This document shows positions 1-6,196 of a stretch of DNA of 12,233 nt, in pieces. The DNA is taken from the NCBI GenBank assembly GCA_905194705.1, contig CAJJTI010000047.1, positions 1 through 12,233 on the forward strand, written 5' to 3'. Made by a program: the position numbers and the translations under genes. Source of the DNA: an uncultured Solobacterium sp. GTDB lineage: Bacteria; Bacillota_I; Bacilli_A; Erysipelotrichales; Erysipelotrichaceae. Within the stretch, counting starts at the first letter, position 1; each line of letters opens with the position of its first letter. A model generated the notes under the pieces. The model worked only from the letters and a program-made list of their open reading frames with translations, did no database searches and was not told where the DNA came from.

Positions 1-1
1 T

Positions 2-562
2 TCTGCTACGCCGACACACCCATTCTATGTTGATAAACTTGGTTGGACTTTAGCACGTTCACTTCGTGCAGGCGATGTACTTGTTCTCAGCAATGGTGAA
101 CTTGTAACAGTTGAATGGGTTCAGCACGAGATTCTCGAATCACCTATCAAGGTTTATAACTTTGAGGTTGAAGATTTTCATACTTACTTTGTGGGCGAAA
201 ATGGGATTTTTGTTCACAATGGGTGTGGAGATGAAATTCCATGGTCTTCAAAAGAAGTAAAATCTGGTGCTGAAGATTTAGAAAAAGGTGCTTTATCAGT
301 AACAGTTACAAATCGCTCTCAGGCAGAAGAGTTATTCTTGGGAATGTATCAAGGTGATGGATATGTCAATACATCTGGTTGGTCATCTAAAGAGGTATCT
401 AATTTTTACGGCAGTAGAGGAGGTACATATCATTGGGATGATACTTTTGACAGCAATGGAGTATTGCAGTTCCATAGTGATAAGAATCCAGATAGTAAAA
501 CTCCTCATTTGCAAATACACCCTGAACGTGGAAAAGTTATAAGAATCTTCTTTGGAGCGTGA
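2..562 (+). CDS. Polymorphic toxin tail, module 1 (partial): Hint domain plus unrecognised toxin domain
   Basis: The frame is open from the left edge, so the 5' end lies outside the window; 186 residues are visible. Residues 1-75 or so are the C-terminal half of a pretoxin Hint domain: the internal TPTHPFYVD motif, then GENGIFVHN, the His-Asn end where such domains cleave. The last 110 or so residues are a toxin domain I cannot assign to a named family. It has spaced histidines in TYHWDD, LQFHSD and TPHLQIHPE and ends GKVIRIFFGA, which suggests a small RNase-like effector, but that is inference. In Rhs/WapA-type proteins Hint is thought to release the C-terminal toxin after delivery. The immunity gene follows 5 bp after the stop. 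This is the only module whose Hint frame runs off the left edge, so it may be the expressed tail of a full-length protein. A downstream ATG (191) is internal and not a real start. Confidence 0.85.
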   Translation, partial: SATPTHPFYVDKLGWTLARSLRAGDVLVLSNGELVTVEWVQHEILESPIKVYNFEVEDFHTYFVGENGIFVHNGCGDEIPWSSKEVKSGAEDLEKGALSVTVTNRSQAEELFLGMYQGDGYVNTSGWSSKEVSNFYGSRGGTYHWDDTFDSNGVLQFHSDKNPDSKTPHLQIHPERGKVIRIFFGA

Positions 563-567
563 CAGGT

Positions 568-939
568 ATGGATGCAAAAATGTATTTATTTTCTGGTGTT
601 ACAATGTCAGCAGAACTTGAAGCAAATGCTAAAACTGAAAGACGATTTATTACGGTTGGTGGGTATATTGATATAGGTGGTAGAACCTTTTCAATATCAA
701 ATTACAGAAAGAAATATCCAATTAATAAAGAAGATATAAAATTCTATTTTCATATATATTCTATTCCAAATTATTTTATAGATGATGATTTGGACGTTCA
801 TGAAAATGATTGCATTGAATATATTTATGTGGGAGATATTAATGGTTATGAGAATTTAGAGTGTGAAATCAAAAAGCACATTCCACAATTTGATGTTGAT
901 AGTTTAATTCCTATGTGGAAAACAGATGCTCCTATATAA
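568..939 (+). CDS. Putative immunity protein for module 1 toxin
   Basis: A 123-residue acidic protein placed directly after the module 1 toxin, where the cognate immunity gene sits in polymorphic toxin loci. I do not recognise its family. It has no signal peptide or membrane segment, so it should act in the cytoplasm. The start is chosen at ATG 568 because GGAG (554-557) lies 10 nt upstream, inside the 3' end of the toxin gene. A GTG at 559 would extend it by three codons and overlap the toxin stop, but it is only 1 nt from that GGAG. Composition is AT-rich and matches the toxin domain rather than the GC-richer RHS segment that follows. The role is inferred from position; no catalytic motif is visible. 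Confidence 0.65.
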   Translation: MDAKMYLFSGVTMSAELEANAKTERRFITVGGYIDIGGRTFSISNYRKKYPINKEDIKFYFHIYSIPNYFIDDDLDVHENDCIEYIYVGDINGYENLECEIKKHIPQFDVDSLIPMWKTDAPI

Positions 940-1000
940 GTAGTTTTAATAGTATAACGGCGAACTCGGCGTAGCTACGGACAGCAACGGTCTGTACTAC

Positions 1001-2332
1001 ATGAGGGCGAGGTATTACAACCCCGAGATCAAGCGTTTTATCAATCAGGACGTTATGACGGGTTCAATCGTCAATACCCCGACTTTGAACAGGTACGCAT
1101 ATGTCAACGGCAATCCGATAAGTCTGAACGACCCGTTCGGACTAAGTCCGTTTCTTAACTGGCTTGACGGAATTACGGGACATGATATTCTTGATCTGCT
1201 TGGAATGCTTCCGGGTATTGGATTTGTATTTGATGGAATCAACGCTGCTTGGTATGCCCAAGAGGGAGATTATTACAACGCAGCTTGCAGCCTTGTGTCA
1301 GCATTGCCAGGAGCGGGCGACGCATTAGGTGTGTTTGCGAAAACAGGAAAGTCATGTAAACTTGTAACTGCATTCCATAAAACAGGATCAGCAGGAAATC
1401 TTATGATTGGCTCATATGAATTGGGAAAAACGGCTGATAAATACATAAGTGGAGATGCAAGTTTCACCTGGGAAGAGATAAAGGGCGACTTATTTAAAGT
1501 TGCAATGACAGGAACGTCAATGTGGGGTTCTGCAAAGGACTTTGGCACTTCGTATTGCTTTGTTGTTGGTACACTTGTAACTACTGAGGACGGACAAGAA
1601 CCGATTGAAGAAATCGAAGTTGGCGATAGGGTTCTTTCGGAGGACGAAACAACAGGTGAAGTAGCTGTTAAAACAGTAACCGAAACCTATATCAATGAAA
1701 CAGACGAGCTTATCCATATTTGTGTAAATGGCGAAACAATTTCTGCTACGCCGACACACCCATTCTATGTTGATAAACTTGGTTGGACTTTAGCAAGAAG
1801 TCTCAGAGCCGGAGATGTTCTTGTACTTTCAAATGGCGAACTTGTTACAGTTGAATGGGTTCAGCACGAAATACTTGAATCACCTATCAAGGTTTATAAC
1901 TTTGAGGTTGAGGATTTCCATACTTACTTTGTTGGTGAGTGTGGAGTGCTGGTACATAATGATTGTGATGATTTTGATACATGGCTAAGTAAAGGTGATT
2001 CCGATAATAGTGTATATTTTGGAAAGATCGACGGTGATTATAAATACACAGGAATAACTAAGCAGTCTAAGAAAGCAAGACTTCAACAGCACAATTACGC
2101 TCCCACATCAAAAAGTAAATCAAAGCATATGTCTAAAAATTTTGATGATCTTGATATACAAACAAGTGGATTAACTCGAAATCAAGCGAGAGCAATTGAA
2201 CAATATTACATAGAAAATGGACCTAATGAATTAAATAAAATTAATAGTATTAGTAATAATCATAGGTATTATGATAAAGCAAATGAATGGGCTGAGAAAT
2301 ATATTGCTGATTATAATTTGCCGAGGTTTTAA
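1001..2332 (+). CDS. Orphan Rhs C-terminal module 2: RHS core fragment, linker, Hint, GIY-YIG-like nuclease toxin
   Basis: 443 residues from ATG 1001. Homology starts earlier: the same frame reads NGLYYM before the ATG and is closed by TAG at 950-952, so the module is cut in mid RHS core. Order: RHS-associated core (1-49, RARYYNPEIKRFINQD and NRYAYVNGNP); hydrophobic linker (50-185); Hint (Cys186, TPTHP His253, ending VHN at 318-320); toxin (321-443). The toxin has VYFG (338-341), KYTGIT (348-353), Arg360, His364, Glu400 in ARAIEQ and a late LNKINSIS. This matches the GIY-YIG (URI) fold: two tyrosine motifs, an Arg, then a catalytic Glu. A DNase or RNase role is inferred. No ribosome binding site precedes ATG 1001, so the toxin is probably silent until recombined onto a full-length gene. 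The RHS part is visibly GC-richer than the toxin part, typical of Rhs mosaics. Confidence 0.85.
   Translation: MRARYYNPEIKRFINQDVMTGSIVNTPTLNRYAYVNGNPISLNDPFGLSPFLNWLDGITGHDILDLLGMLPGIGFVFDGINAAWYAQEGDYYNAACSLVSALPGAGDALGVFAKTGKSCKLVTAFHKTGSAGNLMIGSYELGKTADKYISGDASFTWEEIKGDLFKVAMTGTSMWGSAKDFGTSYCFVVGTLVTTEDGQEPIEEIEVGDRVLSEDETTGEVAVKTVTETYINETDELIHICVNGETISATPTHPFYVDKLGWTLARSLRAGDVLVLSNGELVTVEWVQHEILESPIKVYNFEVEDFHTYFVGECGVLVHNDCDDFDTWLSKGDSDNSVYFGKIDGDYKYTGITKQSKKARLQQHNYAPTSKSKSKHMSKNFDDLDIQTSGLTRNQARAIEQYYIENGPNELNKINSISNNHRYYDKANEWAEKYIADYNLPRF
1366..1795 (+). repeat. Near-identical 430-bp linker/Hint tract, copy A (module 2)
   Basis: Matches 3099-3528 base for base apart from one silent T/C difference at 1408. 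It covers the end of the linker and the first half of Hint, ending at the Leu-Ala codons after GGTTGGACT. Beyond 1795 the two copies differ at about 25 positions in roughly 144 bp, all silent. The sharp change marks a recombination or gene-conversion boundary. Confidence 0.95.
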
Positions 2333-2334
2333 TT

Positions 2335-2937
2335 ATGAAATATAATGATAATAATATTTTGCTAAAAGAATGGCATGAGAGATATAACAAACAAAATGAG
2401 CCTATAAAAAAAGAATTAGACAGATTGCATGACGATTTAGTTCAAGGCAAAAATCATAATTTTCAGTTGCTGAAAATAAAAAGGTCATATAAATATCCCG
2501 AAAAAGGTGACATATTTGTTTTCCAGCCACGGCAAAATATATTTTTTTATGGATTGGTTTTGAATGCCCATGTAAATAATATGCAGGGTGAAGATATGTA
2601 TGTTGTTGCATTGTTCAGAAGTAAATCAAAAAGTGTTGATGAGCTTTCGTTTAAATTAGATTATTCTGAACTTTTGCTTGCGCCGCTTATGGTTGATAGG
2701 TTTTATTGGACAAAGGGACTATTTTATAATGTTAGTCATATTGACAATTTAGGAACGCCTCCAAGTTATGGCTTTTTCAAAATAGCACGCGTAAAACCAT
2801 TTTGGAATGAATTTGACGAACCGCTTGAACAACGTCCCGAATATTTGTCATCTGGTGCTCAAACCTCTGTAGGCGTAGGATATAAAGTTAATAAGGAACT
2901 GATTATCAACAAGAAATTATTGGAGTTCGACGATTAG
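2335..2937 (+). CDS. Imm26-like immunity protein for module 2 toxin
   Basis: A 200-residue cytoplasmic-type protein starting 2 nt after the module 2 toxin stop. GAGG (2323-2326), inside the last toxin codons, is 8 nt upstream of ATG 2335 and sets the start. A segment reading YPEKGDIFVFQPRQN then FFYGLVL (about residues 52-75) resembles the GDIF-and-YG pattern of Imm26-family immunity proteins. I assign that family from memory, with moderate confidence. It should bind and block the adjacent GIY-YIG-like toxin; the pairing is inferred from adjacency. It has a good ribosome binding site although the toxin frame upstream has none, so protection may be made even when the toxin is silent. No promoter was identified between the two genes. 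Confidence 0.7.
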   Translation: MKYNDNNILLKEWHERYNKQNEPIKKELDRLHDDLVQGKNHNFQLLKIKRSYKYPEKGDIFVFQPRQNIFFYGLVLNAHVNNMQGEDMYVVALFRSKSKSVDELSFKLDYSELLLAPLMVDRFYWTKGLFYNVSHIDNLGTPPSYGFFKIARVKPFWNEFDEPLEQRPEYLSSGAQTSVGVGYKVNKELIINKKLLEFDD

Positions 2938-2993
2938 AAAAAATGGATGGTATTCTGATATACATAAAGGTTGTTGATACAATCTATTAAAAA

Positions 2994-3028
2994 TTTAGGG
3001 CAGTAATTTAGTGAATTATTGCTCTAAA
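2994..3028. repeat. 15-bp hairpin between modules 2 and 3
   Basis: Arms 2994-3008 and 3014-3028 pair over 15 positions with two G-U pairs, around a 5-nt loop (TAGTG). No T-run follows on the + strand. On the - strand the hairpin is followed by TTTTTAATAG, terminator-like, but no - strand gene is seen here. It lies just before the truncated start of module 3 and could be a weak terminator or the scar of the insertion that made the junction. Confidence 0.5.
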
Positions 3029-3039
3029 TCACGATAAGA

Positions 3040-4050
3040 ATGCAGTATATTGTAGGCACAGGAGCATTTTCAAAAGCCGGAAAATCATGCAGGCTTTTAA
3101 CTGCATTCCATAAAACAGGATCAGCAGGAAATCTTATGATCGGCTCATATGAATTGGGAAAAACGGCTGATAAATACATAAGTGGAGATGCAAGTTTCAC
3201 CTGGGAAGAGATAAAGGGCGACTTATTTAAAGTTGCAATGACAGGAACGTCAATGTGGGGTTCTGCAAAGGACTTTGGCACTTCGTATTGCTTTGTTGTT
3301 GGTACACTTGTAACTACTGAGGACGGACAAGAACCGATTGAAGAAATCGAAGTTGGCGATAGGGTTCTTTCGGAGGACGAAACAACAGGTGAAGTAGCTG
3401 TTAAAACAGTAACCGAAACCTATATCAATGAAACAGACGAGCTTATCCATATTTGTGTAAATGGCGAAACAATTTCTGCTACGCCGACACACCCATTCTA
3501 TGTTGATAAACTTGGTTGGACTTTAGCACGTTCACTTCGTGCAGGCGATGTACTTGTTCTCAGCAATGGTGAACTTGTAACAGTTGAATGGGTTCAGCAC
3601 GAGATTCTCGAATCACCTATCAAGGTTTATAACTTTGAAGTTGAGGATTTCCATACTTACTTTGTGGGCGAAAATGGCATTTTTGTTCATAATGGGTGTG
3701 GAAAATGGGAAGAAGTAAATGAAAGTATGAGTGAAAATTCTCGAACTTATCAAGAAAAGATTACTGGGAAATCTGGTAAGGCATGGGTTCAAAATGGAGT
3801 GAAATTTGATGGCTATAGAAATGGCACGTTAATAGAGGCTAAAGGCAATTATGATAATTTTGTGAATAAAGATGGTAAGTTTTATTCTTGGTTTAAAGGC
3901 AAGGACTCTTTATTGGATCAAGCTTCAAGGCAGACAATTGCTGCGGATGGTACTGCCATTGAATGGTATGTACAATCAGAAAAGAGTTATAATGCAATCT
4001 CAAATATTTTGCAAGGTTACGACAATATTGCCGTTATATTCAAGCCATAA
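3040..4050 (+). CDS. Orphan module 3: linker, Hint, Tox-REase-5-like nuclease toxin
   Basis: 336 residues from ATG 3040. Compared with module 2 the RHS core and most of the linker are missing: the frame begins at GTGAFSKAGKSC, which aligns with the linker just before the shared AFHKTGSAGN segment. Hint runs from Cys84 to VHN (216-218), with His151 in TPTHP. The toxin (219-336) has the restriction-endonuclease-fold pattern of Tox-REase-5: NGVKFDG with Asp257, then LIEAKG with Glu266 and Lys268 (PD-(D/E)xK core), then FYSWFKG and a QASRQ helix (Gln294, Gln298). DNA cleavage in the target cell is inferred from the family. No Shine-Dalgarno is obvious before ATG 3040, and the frame starts in mid-domain, so this is probably a silent tail cassette. 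The Imm52-like gene follows 11 bp later. Confidence 0.85.
   Translation: MQYIVGTGAFSKAGKSCRLLTAFHKTGSAGNLMIGSYELGKTADKYISGDASFTWEEIKGDLFKVAMTGTSMWGSAKDFGTSYCFVVGTLVTTEDGQEPIEEIEVGDRVLSEDETTGEVAVKTVTETYINETDELIHICVNGETISATPTHPFYVDKLGWTLARSLRAGDVLVLSNGELVTVEWVQHEILESPIKVYNFEVEDFHTYFVGENGIFVHNGCGKWEEVNESMSENSRTYQEKITGKSGKAWVQNGVKFDGYRNGTLIEAKGNYDNFVNKDGKFYSWFKGKDSLLDQASRQTIAADGTAIEWYVQSEKSYNAISNILQGYDNIAVIFKP
3099..3528 (+). repeat. Near-identical 430-bp linker/Hint tract, copy B (module 3)
   Basis: Partner of 1366-1795, offset 1733 bp, with one silent difference at 3141. Past 3528 module 3 follows the module 1 sequence type instead: 3474-3638 is identical to 1-165. Module 3 is therefore a mosaic whose left part matches module 2 and whose right part matches module 1. 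Confidence 0.95.
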
Positions 4051-4061
4051 GCGAGGGGAAA

Positions 4062-4718
4062 ATGAACTATAATTTAAATTTTTATATTCCAATATCTAAA
4101 AATAATGATTTTCAAGTATTTGAAGTAGTTTGTGAAATGCTCGAATATGTTAAGCTGGAATATTCAGAAATATATCCACATTATTACACTGCTTGGTCTA
4201 AAAATAAGGCGGAAGAATACATTAATGTTCCAGAAAAACTTCAAAAACATTTTAAGTCGAAATATGCAGTATGCCTTTTTTCATCTCAAAATGAAGATGT
4301 TTCATGTGGTTATATTCTTAACAATATGTTTTTAATTAATGGGTATTTTGTTCTAAAAGTTGAATTACCGTCAAGCATTAACATGAGTGACAAGGAAAAC
4401 ATAAAAAAATATGATAAGTTGTTTAAAGAAATGATATTAAGAAGCCAACCTGATTACGCTTTTGTAAATACAGATGAGTTTAGATTAATATCAAAAGAAG
4501 TAAGAAGGGGAAAAAACAATTATGATTTCATATTTTGGAGAATTTATTGTTCTGATGATATAAACTCAAAGGCAATAGAGCTAATCAAAAACTCGAATAT
4601 TGGCTATCTGGATAAATTTAACAATGGATATTATTATATGTTAAGTGAATTTGATATGGAGCATTTAACAGATGAAGAATTGAAGTTTTGGAAAGTGGGA
4701 AATGGCATTATTATTTAA
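4062..4718 (+). CDS. Imm52-like immunity protein for module 3 toxin
   Basis: 218 residues, starting 11 nt after the module 3 toxin stop, with GAGGGG at 4053-4058 close upstream of ATG 4062. No signal peptide or membrane span is visible. The N-terminal MNYNLNFYIP strand followed by a helix, and the overall size, suggest the Imm52 family. Imm52 proteins are recalled as partners of Tox-REase-5 toxins (the TseT/TsiT pair of Pseudomonas aeruginosa is the example I have in mind). The family name is a moderate-confidence recall, strengthened by the toxin type next door. It should neutralise the module 3 nuclease in the producer's cytoplasm. The gene is AT-rich like the toxin domain and unlike the RHS core segment. 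Confidence 0.65.
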   Translation: MNYNLNFYIPISKNNDFQVFEVVCEMLEYVKLEYSEIYPHYYTAWSKNKAEEYINVPEKLQKHFKSKYAVCLFSSQNEDVSCGYILNNMFLINGYFVLKVELPSSINMSDKENIKKYDKLFKEMILRSQPDYAFVNTDEFRLISKEVRRGKNNYDFIFWRIYCSDDINSKAIELIKNSNIGYLDKFNNGYYYMLSEFDMEHLTDEELKFWKVGNGIII

Positions 4719-4868
4719 ATTTAAAATCAACAATAATATGTTTACTCATATTCTAGGGATGATATAACTTATTTTGTATACGTAACAGGGCTTATTGAAC
4801 AAGAAAACGGCGAAACAATTTCTGCAACGCCATCACACCCATTCTATGTTGATAAACTTGGTTGGACT

Positions 4869-5429
4869 TTGGCGAGAAGTCTTAGAGCTGGAGATGTTCT
4901 TGTTCTCAGCAATGGTGAACTTGTAACAGTTGAATGGGTTCAGCACGAAATTCTTGAATCACCTATCAAGGTTTATAACTTTGAAGATGAGGAGTTCCAT
5001 ACTTACTTTGTGGGCGAAAATGGTATTTTTGTTCATAATGGGTGTGGGGATAATTCTTGGAATGATTATCAGAAAGAGCATGCTGGTGAAGGTAAGAACA
5101 GGTCAGAACTCGCAGCTGAATATAATGCAGCTAAACCTGTTAAATCTACTAATAATACAAACAAGGTTCATGCAAATTCACTTGATACTGGTTTACCAGC
5201 AGAGGGTTATACTCTTAGAAATAAGGACACAGGGGAAATATTAAAATATGGTGAAACCACCAGAGGGAAGCAAAGGTATACTCAAAAATATCTAGATAAT
5301 AATAATGCTGTGTATGTTTCAGAAATTCGTGGAACCAAGAGAGAAATGCATTATTGGCAACATGAAAAGATAATTGATTATATGTATGTTGCAGACCAAA
5401 GGCCACCATTGAACAAATCAACATGGTAG
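4869..5429 (+). CDS. Orphan module 4: half Hint plus GIY-YIG-like toxin (truncated, likely silent)
   Basis: The frame is open from 4737, just after TAA 4734-4736, but has no ATG; TTG 4869 is the only conventional start and lacks a ribosome binding site. Hint homology begins near 4806 (NGETISATPSHPFYVD), so the catalytic N-terminal Cys half is missing and it cannot self-cleave as it stands. Hint ends in GENGIFVHN near 5040. The toxin (5043-5426) opens with a WNDYQKEHAGEGKNRSE segment. It then shows GYTLRN, TGEILKYGET, KQRYTQKYL and REMHYWQHEKI, ending QRPPLNKSTW. The two tyrosine motifs, Arg and a later Glu fit a GIY-YIG/URI nuclease, of a different subtype from module 2. The immunity gene overlaps its stop region. 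Probably a donor cassette rather than an expressed gene. Confidence 0.75.
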   Translation: MARSLRAGDVLVLSNGELVTVEWVQHEILESPIKVYNFEDEEFHTYFVGENGIFVHNGCGDNSWNDYQKEHAGEGKNRSELAAEYNAAKPVKSTNNTNKVHANSLDTGLPAEGYTLRNKDTGEILKYGETTRGKQRYTQKYLDNNNAVYVSEIRGTKREMHYWQHEKIIDYMYVADQRPPLNKSTW

Positions 5430-5440
5430 GAGATGGTTCT

Positions 5441-5854
5441 ATGAAATTATTTATTTCAGTCGAAGCTAGTAATTCTGCTGCTTTTATTATTAACGATATT
5501 AGGAAAATAATCGAAAATAAGGTGGGAAAAATTGAAGTATGTGATTATACAAATAATATTGAAAGTATTGGCATTATAATCAATTCTTGGAACCAGAGCG
5601 ATTTAAATTTTGGACATGGCAAAGATAGAAAATACATAAATTACAAACAAAGATTTGCAGATATACGACTTAATATTCCTTATGATGAGTTTCTTTCGGC
5701 TGATAAACAAAAGCGTTTTGAAATGGTCAAGAAAAATATTTATGACTCTATAAGAGTGGTAGATGAACGCATTAATAAGAAAAAAGGTTGTAGTTTTGAC
5801 GGAGAAAGATTGATAGCTGATATCGAAACAAAATTGAAAAATCTTGAATTATAG
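5441..5854 (+). CDS. Imm44-like immunity protein for module 4 toxin
   Basis: 137 residues from ATG 5441. TAGGAG (5427-5432) overlaps the toxin stop codon and is 8 nt upstream, which favours this start over ATG 5423, six codons earlier and upstream of the Shine-Dalgarno. MKLFISVEAS at the N-terminus, a middle RFADIRLNIPYDEFLSADK segment and the later IYDSIRVVDE and FDGERLIADI resemble Imm44-family immunity proteins as I remember them. It is predicted to be soluble and cytoplasmic. Its role against the module 4 GIY-YIG-like toxin is inferred from adjacency. As with the other immunity genes, translation signals are good while those of its toxin are not. Confidence 0.7.
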   Translation: MKLFISVEASNSAAFIINDIRKIIENKVGKIEVCDYTNNIESIGIIINSWNQSDLNFGHGKDRKYINYKQRFADIRLNIPYDEFLSADKQKRFEMVKKNIYDSIRVVDERINKKKGCSFDGERLIADIETKLKNLEL

Positions 5855-5862
5855 ATTGTGTA

Positions 5863-6131
5863 TTACAATCTGGTCTGCGGCTATGATTCAGTATTGTCTT
5901 TGGTAGTAGGTGTAGTGGAGTTTTCGTCAAGAGAGGAAAAGCATATAAAGTTGTAACTGTGTATTTTTTAGCGGCACAGCAGGATAACAAAAAATAATTA
6001 ATTATTAAAACCGTAACCGAAACCTATATCAATGAGACAGACGAGCTTATTCATATTGGTGTAAATGGTGAGACTATTTCTGCAACACCGACACACCCAT
6101 TCTATGTTGATAAACTTGGTTGGACTTTAGC
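5863..6131 (+). pseudogene. Decayed module 5: linker and Hint remnant without toxin
   Basis: Two pieces of the same architecture survive. At about 5863-5997, YYN...GVFVKRGKAYKVVT (reading across a frame change) aligns with the module 2 linker YYNAACS...GVFAKTGKSCKLVT and ends at TAA 5995-5997. From 6007 the frame reads KTVTETYINETDELIHI then the GETISATPTHPFYVDKLGW segment, which is Hint. Homology stops at about 6131, at GGACTTTAGC, close to the point where the modules 2/3 identity tract ends; the frame then runs into the terminator. The Hint N-terminus and all toxin sequence are missing, so this is a degraded module at the 3' edge of the array. Confidence 0.8.
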
Positions 6132-6145
6132 TGGTTCATATACAA

Positions 6146-6182
6146 AAAAAGCAAAGCCCATAATGAACAGGCTTTGCTTTTT
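6146..6182. terminator. Bidirectional intrinsic terminator closing the toxin array
   Basis: AAAAAGCAAAGCC (6146-6158) pairs perfectly with GGCTTTGCTTTTT (6170-6182) around an 11-nt loop, giving a U-tract on both strands. It lies between the + strand toxin array and the - strand recombinase, which ends at 6197. Confidence 0.9.
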
Positions 6183-6196
6183 GCATATATAAGATG

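Noticed and set aside
1045..1759. - strand open frames inside the linker and Hint segment, repeated at 3024-3492
   Set aside because: They are repeated only because the coding strand is repeated; they have no start signals and no recognisable protein features.
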